Source of the DNA: Comamonadaceae bacterium PBBC1
GTDB lineage: Bacteria; Pseudomonadota; Gammaproteobacteria; Burkholderiales; Burkholderiaceae_C
DNA: 64,000 nucleotides
Reading direction: 5' to 3'
Assembly (NCBI GenBank): GCA_002256145.1
Contig: NKIP01000014.1
Coordinates: forward strand, 1-64,000
A program made the position numbers and the translations under genes. Below, piece by piece: positions 51,227 to 60,722 of the stretch. Below the pieces are notes generated by a model, which had not been told where the DNA came from, did not search any database, and saw only the letters and a program-made list of their open reading frames with translations. The stretch's first letter is position 1. Each line of letters opens with the position of its first letter.

Positions 51227-52481
51227 TGATTTGACCCTCATCAAAACCAGCTTGCTCAACGCCATTGCGGTCGGCGTCAAAATGTTGACCCTCTTGGGAC
51301 TGAACAAAATCCTGGCGGTGTATGTTGGGCCTGCAGGTTATGCTGCCTTGGGGCAGTTCCAAAACGCAATGCAAATGATCAGCACCTTGGCCAGCGGTGC
51401 CATCAATACGGGGGTGACCAAATACACCGCCGAATACCACGAAGATGAGGCGCAACAGCGAGCCGTTTGGAAGACGGCGGGGACCATCGCTTTGGTCGGT
51501 TCCGTGTTGCTGAGTCTCTTGGTATTTGTCTTTAGGGCCGAATTGGCGCACTGGTTTTTAAGCGATGTGAACTTGGCTCCCGTGTTTGGCTGGTTTGCGG
51601 CCACGCTGGTTTTGTTTGTCTTTAACACCTTGTTGCTGGCTATCCTGAACGGCAAAAAAGACATACAACGATATGTGGTGGCCAATATAGCTGGAAGCGT
51701 GTTTTCATTACTGGTGACCAGCGCGATGGTGGTCCAGTGGGGGTTGCTGGGGGCTTTGGTTGGCTTTGCAGTTTACCAATCTTTGGCTTTCTTTGTAACC
51801 TTAGCCTTGTGTGTCAAAACCCCATGGTTTAGGTTGAGTCATTTGTTCGGGCGCATGGACAAAATGCTGGCCAAGAACTTGGCCAAGTACACCGCGATGG
51901 CCTTGACTACTGCAGCAGCAGCACCCTTGTGCCACATTCTGATCCGCAATCATTTGGGCCATAACCTAGGCTGGGAAGCCGCTGGGTATTGGGAAGCGAT
52001 GTGGCGCCTGAGCGCCGCGTATTTGATGTTAGCGTCAACAACTTTGAGCGTTTATTACCTACCGCGCTTGTCAGAACTTAAAACCAGTGCTGAGATACGT
52101 CAAGAAATAATCCAAGGATATAGAATTATTTTACCAGTTGCGATTGTATCCGCCTTAATAGTCTATTTGTTGCGGCATTTCATAATTGAGACATTATTTA
52201 GTTTAGCTTTCTTGCCAATGGAGAGCTTATTCGTTTGGCAGTTAGTAGGGGATGTATTAAAAATTGCTGCTTGGTTATTTGCGTTTGTTATGCTTGGCAA
52301 ATCAATGACTGTAACTTATATAGTCACTGAAATTTCGTTCTCAATAGGATTTTACTTCTTGGTGACTATTTTAGTTGGAAGGCTAGGGTTGGTGGGGGTT
52401 TCAATTGCGTATGCAATAAATTATTTGATTTATTTATTGGTAGTTGCTATATTGTTAAATAAATTCATTAAAAATAATTAA
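51210..52481 (+). CDS. wzx: Polysaccharide flippase, Wzx/WzxE-like (second cluster)
   Basis: A 423-aa protein with about 12 hydrophobic helices. [63 protein letters not shown] is characteristic of the WzxE-like flippase branch. It should move the lipid-linked repeat unit to the periplasmic face. The ATG at 51210 lies inside the end of fdtB (17-bp overlap). Base composition is normal up to about 52080 and then becomes very AT-rich for the last ~400 bp, so a recombination joint may lie inside the gene. Confidence 0.88.
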   Translation: MPTAADDLTLIKTSLLNAIAVGVKMLTLLGLNKILAVYVGPAGYAALGQFQNAMQMISTLASGAINTGVTKYTAEYHEDEAQQRAVWKTAGTIALVGSVLLSLLVFVFRAELAHWFLSDVNLAPVFGWFAATLVLFVFNTLLLAILNGKKDIQRYVVANIAGSVFSLLVTSAMVVQWGLLGALVGFAVYQSLAFFVTLALCVKTPWFRLSHLFGRMDKMLAKNLAKYTAMALTTAAAAPLCHILIRNHLGHNLGWEAAGYWEAMWRLSAAYLMLASTTLSVYYLPRLSELKTSAEIRQEIIQGYRIILPVAIVSALIVYLLRHFIIETLFSLAFLPMESLFVWQLVGDVLKIAAWLFAFVMLGKSMTVTYIVTEISFSIGFYFLVTILVGRLGLVGVSIAYAINYLIYLLVVAILLNKFIKNN

Positions 52482-52499
52482 TTAGGTAAATTCACAAAA

Positions 52500-53384
52500 A
52501 TGTCTTTTAGTTCAAAAAAACCTCAGCTGGTAACTATATATTGCGCACTTTACAATCATGAGAGATACGCTTTTAATTCTATTACTAGCATGTTAAATCA
52601 GGATTACCCAAACTTACAAATTATTATATCTGACGACTGCTCGACTGATCAAACTTATGAGATTGCTGAAGAGTTAGTGAATGAATACAAAGGGAGCTCT
52701 CAAGTTATTTTGAGAAGAAATAGTGTAAATTTAGGAGTGATAAAGCATGTGGAAATTCTTTTAAGTCTCTCAAAGGGTAATTGGATATTTCAAGCGGCAG
52801 GTGATGATGTATCATATTTAACCAGAGTTAGTGATGTCATGAATTTTATAGATGAATCACATGTGAATATAAAAGGTGTCTTCACAAACTTATGCGTTAT
52901 AGATGAAAATGATAATAAGCAAAAACTGTATTTCGAATCAATGCCAAATTGTGCGAAAAACATTAAAGAATATAGATCAGGCTTAAGTTGTTGGGCAATT
53001 GGAGCATCTCTTTGTTTCAATCGCATTGTATATGATAAATATGGAGATTTTGTAAAAAATGTAATTGGTGAAGATGGCTGTTTAGCTTTTAGAGTTCTGC
53101 TGGAAGGTGATTTGGAATACCTTGATTACCCTACTGTTTATTATCGAATTCACAATAATAATTTATCTCAAAATTTGACGATGAAGCAAAAAATAAATTT
53201 TAAAAATAAAGAACAATGGTTGCACATAAATCATTTGAAAGATGCTGAACTTAATCACAAGGATGACGAATTTAAAAATAAAATTAGAAAAAAAATTGTT
53301 AAAGCTTTTTTGCTTAATTGGTTGTTGAGCACAAAACTCGTTAAAGTGCTGTTTTGGTGCGAAAAGATAAAATTGAAATTATGA
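52500..53384 (+). CDS. Family 2 glycosyltransferase
   Basis: A 294-residue GT-A fold enzyme. LVTIYCALYNHERYAFNSITSMLNQDYPNLQIIISDDCSTDQTYEIAEEL is the GT2 nucleotide-binding start (DD pair). GNWIFQAAGDDVSYLTRVSDVM carries the DxD-like GDD, and EDGCLAFRVLLEGDLEYLDYPTVYYRIHNNNLSQ is the C-terminal catalytic part with its ED motif. The sugar specificity cannot be read from the sequence. It is strongly AT-rich. It overlaps the polymerase gene by 4 bp. Confidence 0.88.
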   Translation: MSFSSKKPQLVTIYCALYNHERYAFNSITSMLNQDYPNLQIIISDDCSTDQTYEIAEELVNEYKGSSQVILRRNSVNLGVIKHVEILLSLSKGNWIFQAAGDDVSYLTRVSDVMNFIDESHVNIKGVFTNLCVIDENDNKQKLYFESMPNCAKNIKEYRSGLSCWAIGASLCFNRIVYDKYGDFVKNVIGEDGCLAFRVLLEGDLEYLDYPTVYYRIHNNNLSQNLTMKQKINFKNKEQWLHINHLKDAELNHKDDEFKNKIRKKIVKAFLLNWLLSTKLVKVLFWCEKIKLKL

Positions 53385-54616
53385 TTAAAAAAAATTTGAT
53401 TATTCTTTTGTTGTTTGCATATTTATCATTATTTTTAATAATTTTAATTTCACCAATAAAATCAGATAAATCAGATTATTTATCGGGGGTAATTTTTTCG
53501 ATTATCTTGATGTTAATTTTTTTGATTGGAGTGTCTTCATTTCGAGTAAATAAGAAAATAATAATTAGATTGGAAAATATTCCGAGTAGTAATCTGGAAT
53601 ATTTTTCATTAAGTGTTATTGCTTTTTTGTCGTCATTTATTTCAATTAATTTTTATACAGGGAAATCAATTGATGTTGTTTTTGCAAACATATTATTGGG
53701 TTATTCTAACTACAATGATTATCAAAATTATTTCGAGCAAAATATTTTAGGTCTACCTATTCACTTAAAGGTAATGGGAATCATTTCGCAGGTTGCTACA
53801 AAATCTATATGTTTATATTTCGCCTTTAAGTTTTTTTTGTTTGATAATGAAAAAAACAAATTTAAACTGACGATGGTTTTTTTGATGTTTGTTTCATACG
53901 TAATTTTTTCATTGGCTCGGGGCACTTTTTTTGAAATTTTTGAGATTTCAATTATTTTGATCTTCATATTATTTGTGAGGATAAAAAATGTTACAAATTT
54001 TTTAATATCAAGGAATAACATTTTGGTCCTTGGTTTTGTAATTATTATATTAAGTATGTATCAACATAATATAAACTTGCGATATGGGGAGGCTGAAGTC
54101 GATTTGTGTATTAGTAGATTGATTTGCTACGATGAAGATTTTATTCTACCTGCTATTGGTAAGTTATTCACTAAACTTATGGGGTACTTTGGCTTTCCCT
54201 TTCTTTATATGTCTCAATTTTTAGAAGAATACATGTTTTATTCTTTAGTTAATTTTACAACATTAATGTTACCCTTTTCTCCGATAACTGCGGACATTTC
54301 ACCAAGATTTCTTTGCGATGCTTCATTCGATTGTGGTGCTTCATGGTCACCTTTTATTGAAAAAATAATAATCAACTTTGGCTTGCCCTTTTCTTTGGTA
54401 ATTATATTTTTAATTGGATTTATTTATTCAATGGTTTTAAGTGTTAACAATTTAAGAATTATTCATTTGATATTTATTTATTATATATTTCTATTTGTAT
54501 TTTCATTACCTATTAATGATTTCATATATTCAGTCAGTTCAAATGCAATAATTTTTTCTGTATCGGCACTGTATGTCTTATGGTTTAAATTTTATAAAAA
54601 TGTCAAATTCAATTAA
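53381..54616 (+). CDS. wzy: Probable Wzy-type polysaccharide polymerase
   Basis: A 411-aa very hydrophobic protein with about 10-11 membrane helices and one longer loop (INLRYGEAEVDLCISRLICYDEDFILPAIGKLF … FLCDASFDCGASWSPFIEK). Sequence identity of Wzy proteins is low, so the call rests on topology, length and place among flippase and glycosyltransferase genes with no other candidate in the cluster. The ATG 53381 forms a 4-bp overlap with the GT2 gene. Very AT-rich. A membrane acyltransferase is less likely because no conserved His motif is seen. Confidence 0.7.
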   Translation: MIKKNLIILLLFAYLSLFLIILISPIKSDKSDYLSGVIFSIILMLIFLIGVSSFRVNKKIIIRLENIPSSNLEYFSLSVIAFLSSFISINFYTGKSIDVVFANILLGYSNYNDYQNYFEQNILGLPIHLKVMGIISQVATKSICLYFAFKFFLFDNEKNKFKLTMVFLMFVSYVIFSLARGTFFEIFEISIILIFILFVRIKNVTNFLISRNNILVLGFVIIILSMYQHNINLRYGEAEVDLCISRLICYDEDFILPAIGKLFTKLMGYFGFPFLYMSQFLEEYMFYSLVNFTTLMLPFSPITADISPRFLCDASFDCGASWSPFIEKIIINFGLPFSLVIIFLIGFIYSMVLSVNNLRIIHLIFIYYIFLFVFSLPINDFIYSVSSNAIIFSVSALYVLWFKFYKNVKFN

Positions 54617-55616
54617 AATAGTATTCATTGGAAGATTGAATGAAAATCGAATCGAGCGGCGTGTTGTAGATAATGCCTGCAAAGAGCTTGCTGATTTTAA
54701 TATTTTTTCAGTGGATATATTGAGTTCAAAAAACTCAGTATATTATACTATGAAGTCTTTGATGGGAGCCTCTGTTTTAGTAGTTCACTCTCCTTTGGTT
54801 TTGAGTTTTCCCTATATCTTATTTGCATACATTCGTGGTTGTAAAATATATGCCTTTATTTGGGATTTTTATCCTGTAAAAATATACAATAAATATTATA
54901 AATTTGGTTTAAAAAGATTTTTAAAAGATAAAGTTGAAAACTCTTTGTTATTTCTCATTGATAAACTAATAATTCCATCGGATGATTTTAGTGTTTTTTA
55001 TCCTTTGTTTGATAAAGTTAAAATGAGAATTTGGCCTAAAATTGGACTTGTGTATGATCGCAAGTCAATTTTGCTTAATGATAGAAGTTCAAAAATTATT
55101 AAAATTATTTTTGCTGGTCAAATTAATGAAACACGAGGACTTGCTGAATCTATATCTTTGATTAAAGCAAAAATCAATGATCCTTTTGTTATATACGTTG
55201 CTAGTGCTTCAAGTAATTTGGATGAATATTTAATGCAAATTGAGTCAGTGGTTTTTTTGGGTGAGTTGACTAATTGTGAATTAATTCAGCTGTATAAAGA
55301 GTGTAATTTTGGATTGGTTAGTTTATCGCTTGGTTTTGATGGTCCAGCATTCCCTTCTAAGACATTTGATTATTTGTCTGCGGGGTTACCTATTTTATAT
55401 TGTGGCCCTTATCTTCATGATTATTTATCAATGATTTCGGACTCGGGTGTTGGTATTGATATTTCCTCGTTAACTCATATTGATATGAATTTGTTTAATC
55501 GTATGATTTGTAATTTTTCGGAAAAAACAAAAAAATTTGAATCTTTTGCATGTTTTGATGCTGAAGATTTTAAAAATTTATTAATCAAGGACGAGAGTAA
55601 TGAATTTCAAAAATAA
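54600..55616 (+). CDS. GT4-like glycosyltransferase
   Basis: A 338-residue product. IKIVFIGRLNENRIERRVVDNACKEL and a middle linker lead to a GT-B C-domain: IKIIFAGQINETRGLAESISLIK, VVFLGELTNCELIQLYKECNFGLVSLSLGFDGPAFPSKTFDYLSAGLPILYCGPY. The PSKTFDYLSAG block is the donor-binding signature of GT4-type enzymes. The donor is unknown. Its start overlaps the polymerase end by 17 bp and its end overlaps capE by 17 bp, so the set is co-transcribed. Very AT-rich. Confidence 0.8.
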   Translation: MSNSIKIVFIGRLNENRIERRVVDNACKELADFNIFSVDILSSKNSVYYTMKSLMGASVLVVHSPLVLSFPYILFAYIRGCKIYAFIWDFYPVKIYNKYYKFGLKRFLKDKVENSLLFLIDKLIIPSDDFSVFYPLFDKVKMRIWPKIGLVYDRKSILLNDRSSKIIKIIFAGQINETRGLAESISLIKAKINDPFVIYVASASSNLDEYLMQIESVVFLGELTNCELIQLYKECNFGLVSLSLGFDGPAFPSKTFDYLSAGLPILYCGPYLHDYLSMISDSGVGIDISSLTHIDMNLFNRMICNFSEKTKKFESFACFDAEDFKNLLIKDESNEFQK

Positions 55617-56631
55617 AATTTTGTTGATCACTGGTGGAACTGGGTCATTTGGTAACGCTGTACTTCGTCGTTTTTTACATTCAGAACTTCAAGAAATTCG
55701 TATTTTTAGTCGTGATGAAAAAAAGCAAGACGACATGCGCAAGAAGTACAACAGCCCCAAGCTGAAATTCTATATCGGTGATGTGCGTGACCAGCAGTCG
55801 GTGATGAACGCAGTGCGTGGTGTTGATTACATCTATCACGCAGCCGCCCTCAAACAAGTGCCTTCGTGTGAGTTCCACCCGCTTGAAGCTGTCAAGACCA
55901 ACGTGTTGGGCACCGAAAACGTGCTGGAGGCAGCTATTCAGTGTGGTGTCAAGCGCGTTGTGGTGCTCAGTACCGATAAGGCTGTCTACCCCATCAACGC
56001 CATGGGCATCAGCAAGGCCATGATGGAGAAGGTGGCCGTTGCCAAGTCGCGAAGCAGCACCCAGACGGTGATCAACGTCACCCGCTACGGCAACGTCATG
56101 GCCTCTCGGGGCTCGGTGATCCCGCTTTTCATTGAACAAATTCGCGCGGGCAAGCCCATCACCCTGACCGACCCGAGCATGACCCGCTTCATGATGACGC
56201 TCGACGATGCCGTGGACCTGGTGCTTTACGCATTTGAGCACGGCCAACCGGGTGAGATCTTTGTTCAAAAGGCCCCAGCCGCCACCATTGGGGTGTTGGC
56301 CAAAGCCTTGACTGCTTTGGTTGGCAAATCCGAGCACGAGGTGCGGGTGATCGGTACCCGCCACGGCGAAAAGCTTTATGAAGCCTTGCTCAGCCGCGAA
56401 GAGATGGTGGCCGCCGAAGACTTGGGTGGCTACTACCGCGTGCCCCCTGATCTGCGAGACCTTAACTACGGCAAGTTCGTGGAGCAGGGCGAAACTAAAA
56501 TTTCCGAAGCCATCGACTACAACTCTCACAACACCGAGCGACTAGACGTCGCCGGCATGCGGGCTTTGTTGTTGAAGTTGCGCTTCATGCAAGCCATTGC
56601 TCGGGGTGAACATGTGGAGCCAGAGGAGTAA
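55600..56631 (+). CDS. capE: UDP-GlcNAc 4,6-dehydratase/5-epimerase, CapE/FnlA-like
   Basis: A 343-aa short-chain dehydrogenase of the CapE/FnlA group, first enzyme of UDP-L-FucNAc synthesis. LLITGGTGSFGNAVLRRFL is the NAD-binding motif. RIFSRDEKKQDDMRKKY, DYIYHAAALKQVPSCEFHPLEAVKTNVLGTENVLEAA and LSTDKAVYPINAMGISKAMMEKVAVAKSR (catalytic Met/Lys) follow, and TRHGEKLYE closes the domain. The first ~130 bp are AT-rich and the rest GC-rich, so the joint of the AT-rich block falls in this gene. AGAG lies just before the ATG, inside the preceding gene. Confidence 0.93.
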   Translation: MNFKNKILLITGGTGSFGNAVLRRFLHSELQEIRIFSRDEKKQDDMRKKYNSPKLKFYIGDVRDQQSVMNAVRGVDYIYHAAALKQVPSCEFHPLEAVKTNVLGTENVLEAAIQCGVKRVVVLSTDKAVYPINAMGISKAMMEKVAVAKSRSSTQTVINVTRYGNVMASRGSVIPLFIEQIRAGKPITLTDPSMTRFMMTLDDAVDLVLYAFEHGQPGEIFVQKAPAATIGVLAKALTALVGKSEHEVRVIGTRHGEKLYEALLSREEMVAAEDLGGYYRVPPDLRDLNYGKFVEQGETKISEAIDYNSHNTERLDVAGMRALLLKLRFMQAIARGEHVEPEE

Positions 56632-56634
56632 GCC

Positions 56635-57741
56635 ATGAAAGTGCTGGTCACCGGTGCCAACGGTTTTATTGGCAAAAATTTGGTTTTGCGCTTGCGTGAG
56701 CACGTCGACACCGAAGTCTTGACGCTCATGCGTGAGGATGGCGACAGCGCTTGGCAATCGGCGCTAGCCCAAGCCGACGCGGTGGTACACCTGGCTGGAG
56801 AAAACCGGCCAACCGACCCCGCCGCGTTTGACGCGGTCAACACTGGCCTGACCCAGCGCCTGTGCCAAATCCTGCAAAGCATGGGCAAGCGCATCCCGGT
56901 GTTGTTCAGCTCATCGGCGCAAGCCGAACAAGACAATCCCTATGGCCGAAGCAAACGGGCCGCCGAAGAAGCCTTGGCTCAATTGGCCAAAAACAACGGA
57001 AACCCCGTGGCCATTTACCGTTTGCCCGGCGTGTTTGGCAAATGGTGCCGCCCCAACTACAACTCGGTCGTGGCCACTTTCTGTCACAACAAGGCGCACG
57101 ACCTGTCGGTGCAAATCAACGATGCCCAGGCCAGGGTGCGCTTGGTCTACGTGGACGACGTGGTGAATGCATTTTTGCAAGCGCTGGAAGAACCGAGTAC
57201 GTCCTTGAGTCACCCTGCGGTGGTCCCCGAATACACCATCACCTTAGGTGAGTTGTCAGACCAGATCGACGCCTTCAAAAATTGCCGCAGCACCTTGGTG
57301 TCTGAGCGCGTGGGTACGGGCTTGACCCGCGCCTTGTACGCTACCTACGTGAGTTATTTGCCGGTTGAGAAATTCGCCTATGGCGTGCCAGCCTACGGTG
57401 ACGCCCGAGGGGTGTTTGTGGAGATGCTCAAAACGCCCGATGCGGGCCAGTTCAGCTTTTTCACGGCACACCCCGGCATCACCCGGGGCGGGCATTACCA
57501 CCACACCAAAACCGAAAAGTTTTTGGTCATCAAGGGCCACGCCCGTTTTGGTTTTCGACACATGCTCACCGACGAGGTGCACCACTTGGAAACCCACGGT
57601 GACAAACCACAAATCGTGGAAACGGTGCCCGGTTGGACGCATGACATCACCAACATCGGCACCGAAGAAATGGTGGTGATGTTGTGGGCCAATGAAATTT
57701 TTGACCGTGCCAACCCCGACACGATCGCCAGCCAAGTTTGA
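56635..57741 (+). CDS. capF: Bifunctional UDP-sugar reductase/epimerase with cupin, CapF/FnlB-like
   Basis: A 368-aa protein, second enzyme of UDP-L-FucNAc synthesis. The N-terminal reductase domain begins MKVLVTGANGFIGKNLVLRLREHVDTEVLTLMRED, and NPYGRSKRAAEEALAQLAKN has the Tyr-x-x-x-Lys pair. The C-terminal cupin domain, unique to CapF, is SFFTAHPGITRGGHYHHTKTEKFLVIKGHARFGFRH, with the metal-binding histidines. VPGWTHDITNIGTEEMVVMLWANEIFD ends it. GAGGAG lies upstream of the start. CapF reduces and epimerises the CapE product. Confidence 0.94.
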   Translation: MKVLVTGANGFIGKNLVLRLREHVDTEVLTLMREDGDSAWQSALAQADAVVHLAGENRPTDPAAFDAVNTGLTQRLCQILQSMGKRIPVLFSSSAQAEQDNPYGRSKRAAEEALAQLAKNNGNPVAIYRLPGVFGKWCRPNYNSVVATFCHNKAHDLSVQINDAQARVRLVYVDDVVNAFLQALEEPSTSLSHPAVVPEYTITLGELSDQIDAFKNCRSTLVSERVGTGLTRALYATYVSYLPVEKFAYGVPAYGDARGVFVEMLKTPDAGQFSFFTAHPGITRGGHYHHTKTEKFLVIKGHARFGFRHMLTDEVHHLETHGDKPQIVETVPGWTHDITNIGTEEMVVMLWANEIFDRANPDTIASQV

Positions 57742-57745
57742 AACT

Positions 57746-58882
57746 ATGAAAAAACTCAAAATCATGTCGGTCGTGGGCACGCGTCCCGAGATCATTCGGT
57801 TGTCGCGGGTGTTGGCGGCACTGGATGCGCATTGCGACCATGTGCTGGTGCACACCGGACAAAACTACGACTACGAACTGAACCAGGTGTTTTTTGACGA
57901 CCTGGGCGTGCGCAAGCCGGACTACTTCTTGAACAGCGCAGATGGCAGCACGGGCGCTGCCAACACCATTGGCAACCTGATCACCGGGGTAGACGGTGTG
58001 CTGGCCCAGGTGCAGCCCGAGGCGATGCTGGTGCTGGGCGACACGAACAGTTGTTTGTCTGTGATTCCGGCCAAGCGACGCAAGGTGCCGATTTTTCACA
58101 TGGAGGCTGGCAACCGCTGCTTTGACATGCGGGTTCCCGAAGAGACCAACCGCCGCATCGTGGACCACACGGCCGACATCAATCTGACCTACAGCACGAT
58201 TGCCCGCGATTACCTGCTGCGCGAGGGATTGCCACCGGACCAGGTCATCAAAACAGGCAGCCCGATGTACGAGGTGCTGCACCACTATTTGCCGCAGATC
58301 AAGGCGTCTGACGCGGTGGCGCGTTTGGGCCTGACGGCGGGGCAGTACTTTGTGGTGAGTGCGCACCGCGAAGAAAACATCGAGTCTGAAAAGTCGTTCA
58401 CCAAATTGGTGGCCGTGCTCAACAGCGTGGCCGAAGAGCATAGTCTGCCTGTGGTGGTGTCGACCCACCCGCGCACGCAAAAGCGTGTGGACGCCACGGG
58501 CGCACAGTTTCACCCCAATGTGCGCCTGATGAAACCGCTGGGCTTTCATGATTATGTGAATCTGCAGATGAACGCTAAGGCGGTCTTGTCAGACAGCGGC
58601 ACGATCAACGAAGAGTCTTCCATCTTGAACTTTCCGGCACTCAACCTGCGTGAGGCACACGAGCGGCCCGAGGGCATGGAAGAGGCCGCCGTGATGATGG
58701 TGGGCCTGGAAGTGGACCGCGTGCGCCAAGGCCTGGCCATATTGGCTACGCAGGCGCGGGGCGAACAGCGTGACTTGCGTTTGGTGTCTGACTACAGTAT
58801 GCCCAACGTGAGTGGCAAGGTGCTGCGTATTGTTCATAGTTACACCGATTATGTGAATCGTGTGGTTTGGAAGAAATATTGA
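57746..58882 (+). CDS. capG: UDP-N-acetyl sugar 2-epimerase, CapG/FnlC-like
   Basis: A 378-residue WecB-type epimerase, third step to UDP-L-FucNAc. KIMSVVGTRPEIIRLSRVLAAL holds the GTRPE motif. LVHTGQNYDYELNQVFFDDL, LVLGDTNSCLS, FHMEAGNRCFDMRVPEETNRRIVDH and VLSDSGTINEESSIL follow. FHMEAGNRCFD rather than HVEAGLR is typical of the FnlC/CapG branch. The ATG 57746 comes 4 bp after capF; a longer reading would overlap capF. Confidence 0.92.
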   Translation: MKKLKIMSVVGTRPEIIRLSRVLAALDAHCDHVLVHTGQNYDYELNQVFFDDLGVRKPDYFLNSADGSTGAANTIGNLITGVDGVLAQVQPEAMLVLGDTNSCLSVIPAKRRKVPIFHMEAGNRCFDMRVPEETNRRIVDHTADINLTYSTIARDYLLREGLPPDQVIKTGSPMYEVLHHYLPQIKASDAVARLGLTAGQYFVVSAHREENIESEKSFTKLVAVLNSVAEEHSLPVVVSTHPRTQKRVDATGAQFHPNVRLMKPLGFHDYVNLQMNAKAVLSDSGTINEESSILNFPALNLREAHERPEGMEEAAVMMVGLEVDRVRQGLAILATQARGEQRDLRLVSDYSMPNVSGKVLRIVHSYTDYVNRVVWKKY

Positions 58883-60132
58883 GGCCCGTCACAAAAAAAC
58901 GTGTGCTGCTGCTGACGCAGTGGTTTGATCCTGAGCCGACATTTAAGGGCCTCGTTTTTGCTCGAGAGTTGGTGAGGCAGGGCTTTGATGTGGAGGTGGT
59001 GACGGGCTTCCCCAACTACCCGGGCGGTCGGGTGTATGCGGGTTACAAGATCAAGTTGATCCAGCGCGAATGCATTGACGGCGTGCAGATCACACGGCTG
59101 CCGCTGTACCCTAATCATGACCAGTCGGCCATCAAGCGGGTGTTGAATTACGCCAGTTTTGCGGCTTCGGCCTTGGTGTATGGCTTGTTCATGGCCAAAC
59201 GTGCGGATGTGATGTACGCGTATCACCCGCCACTGACGGTGGGTGTTGCTGCCAGTTTGATCCGTTGGCTGCGGGGTATTCCGCTGGTGTATGACATTCA
59301 AGACATGTGGCCCGACACCTTACGGGCAACGGGCATGCTCAACAACCATCGGGCATTGGCCTTGGTGGGGCGTGTGTGTGGATGGGTCTACAAACGGGTG
59401 GACCAGCTGGTGGTGTTGTCGCCAGGGTTCAAGCGTTTGCTGGTTCAGCGGGGAGTGCCCGAGAGCAAGATTGAAGTGATTTACAACTGGGCCGATGAGT
59501 CGGCTTTGATGTCGCAAATGGGGACGGTGCCAGCGGCATTTCCAGCTGCAGATCGCTTCAGGGTGGTGTTTGCGGGCAACATGGGCAAAGCCCAGGCGCT
59601 TGACGCTGTGCTTGATGCGGCTGCGATTTTGCAGAGGCGTGGCTCCCAAGCCAGTTTTGTGATGTTGGGTGGGGGTGTGGAGGTCAGCCGCCTGAAAACC
59701 CATGCGCTGGAGATGAAGCTGGGCAACGTGGTGTTTTTACCCCCTGTGCCCATGTCCGAAGTGGGGAGTGTGTTGGCGGCGGCCGATGTGTTGCTGGTGC
59801 ATTTGCGCAAAGATCCGTTGTTTGAAATAACCATCCCCTCCAAAACGCAGGCCTACATGGCCGTGGGCAAGCCCTTGTTGATGGCTGTCAACGGCGATGC
59901 TGCCGACTTGGTTAGTCACGCAGGTTGCGGATTAACAGCAGAATCTGAAAACCCGCAGGCACTGGCTGATGCCGTTGATGCTTTGGCGGCGATGCCAGAC
60001 AACAATTTGAAAACGATGGGTGAAAACGCAAGCCGCTACTACCGCGATGCCTTGGGCCTGAAGGTGGGGGTTGGCAAATTCGCTGTGGTGTTTGAGCGCT
60101 TGAGTCGTAAGGCGCATGGGGCAGAGAAATGA
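58879..60132 (+). CDS. wbuB: Glycosyltransferase, WbuB-like (probable FucNAc transferase)
   Basis: A 417-aa GT4 enzyme. VLLLTQWFDPEPTFKGLVFARELVRQGFDVEVVTGFPNYPGGRVYAGY is the N-terminus typical of WbuB/WcaI-type transferases. IPLVYDIQDMWPDTLRATGML is the second hallmark, and ITIPSKTQAYMAVGKPLLMAVNGDAADLV the donor-binding end. In loci with fnlABC-type genes the WbuB relative is the L-FucNAc transferase, which fits its place after capG. The start is uncertain: TTG 58879 (TTGA overlap with capG, GGAAG upstream) is preferred, with TTG 58867 or GTG 58903 as options. Confidence 0.85.
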   Translation: MRPVTKKRVLLLTQWFDPEPTFKGLVFARELVRQGFDVEVVTGFPNYPGGRVYAGYKIKLIQRECIDGVQITRLPLYPNHDQSAIKRVLNYASFAASALVYGLFMAKRADVMYAYHPPLTVGVAASLIRWLRGIPLVYDIQDMWPDTLRATGMLNNHRALALVGRVCGWVYKRVDQLVVLSPGFKRLLVQRGVPESKIEVIYNWADESALMSQMGTVPAAFPAADRFRVVFAGNMGKAQALDAVLDAAAILQRRGSQASFVMLGGGVEVSRLKTHALEMKLGNVVFLPPVPMSEVGSVLAAADVLLVHLRKDPLFEITIPSKTQAYMAVGKPLLMAVNGDAADLVSHAGCGLTAESENPQALADAVDALAAMPDNNLKTMGENASRYYRDALGLKVGVGKFAVVFERLSRKAHGAEK

Positions 60133-60722
60133 AGCGTTTGTTTGATTTAATGGCTTCGGCCCTGGGATTGTTGCTGTTGGCTTTACCTTTGGCTGTGTTA
60201 GCTTGGCAGGTGCGCCGCAAGTTGGGTAGCCCGGTCTTGTTTACCCAAGTGCGCCCAGGTTTGCATGGCAAGCCGTTTCGCATGGTCAAGTTCCGCACCA
60301 TGACGGATGAACGAGACGCCAGTGGTGCTTTGCTGCCCGATGCGCAGCGGCTCACGCCATTTGGTCGCTTTTTGCGTTCTAGCAGCTTGGATGAGTTGCC
60401 CGAGCTGTGGAATGTCTTGCGCGGCGAGATGAGCCTAGTGGGGCCACGCCCTTTGCTGATGGAATATTTGCCGCTTTATTCGCCCGAGCAGGCCCGCCGC
60501 CACGAGGTACGCCCGGGCATCACGGGATGGGCGCAGATCAATGGCCGCAACGCGATCAGCTGGGCCGACAAGTTTGCGCTGGACGTTTGGTATGTGGACC
60601 ACCGTAGCCTGTTTTTGGATATCCGGATCTTGTGGTTGACCGTGCGCAAGGTGTTGGTGCGCGATGGCATCAGCGCAGCGGGGGAGGCGACGATGCCTAA
60701 GTTTGAGGGAGACAAGGCTTGA
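60129..60722 (+). CDS. pglC: Initiating phosphosugar transferase, PglC-like
   Basis: A 197-residue monotopic polyprenyl-phosphate phosphoglycosyl transferase. A short N-terminal membrane helix (LFDLMASALGLLLLALPLAVLAW) is followed by FTQVRPGLHGKPFRMVKFRTM. LRSSSLDELPELWNVLRGEMSLVGPRPLLMEYLPLYSPEQARRHEVRPGITGWAQINGRN holds the catalytic Asp-Glu pair (LDELPEL). Size and motifs match PglC/WcaJ catalytic-domain proteins. With the pglD/E/F homologues next to it, the donor is probably UDP-diNAc-bacillosamine. The start overlaps the wbuB stop. Confidence 0.92.
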   Translation: MKRLFDLMASALGLLLLALPLAVLAWQVRRKLGSPVLFTQVRPGLHGKPFRMVKFRTMTDERDASGALLPDAQRLTPFGRFLRSSSLDELPELWNVLRGEMSLVGPRPLLMEYLPLYSPEQARRHEVRPGITGWAQINGRNAISWADKFALDVWYVDHRSLFLDIRILWLTVRKVLVRDGISAAGEATMPKFEGDKA

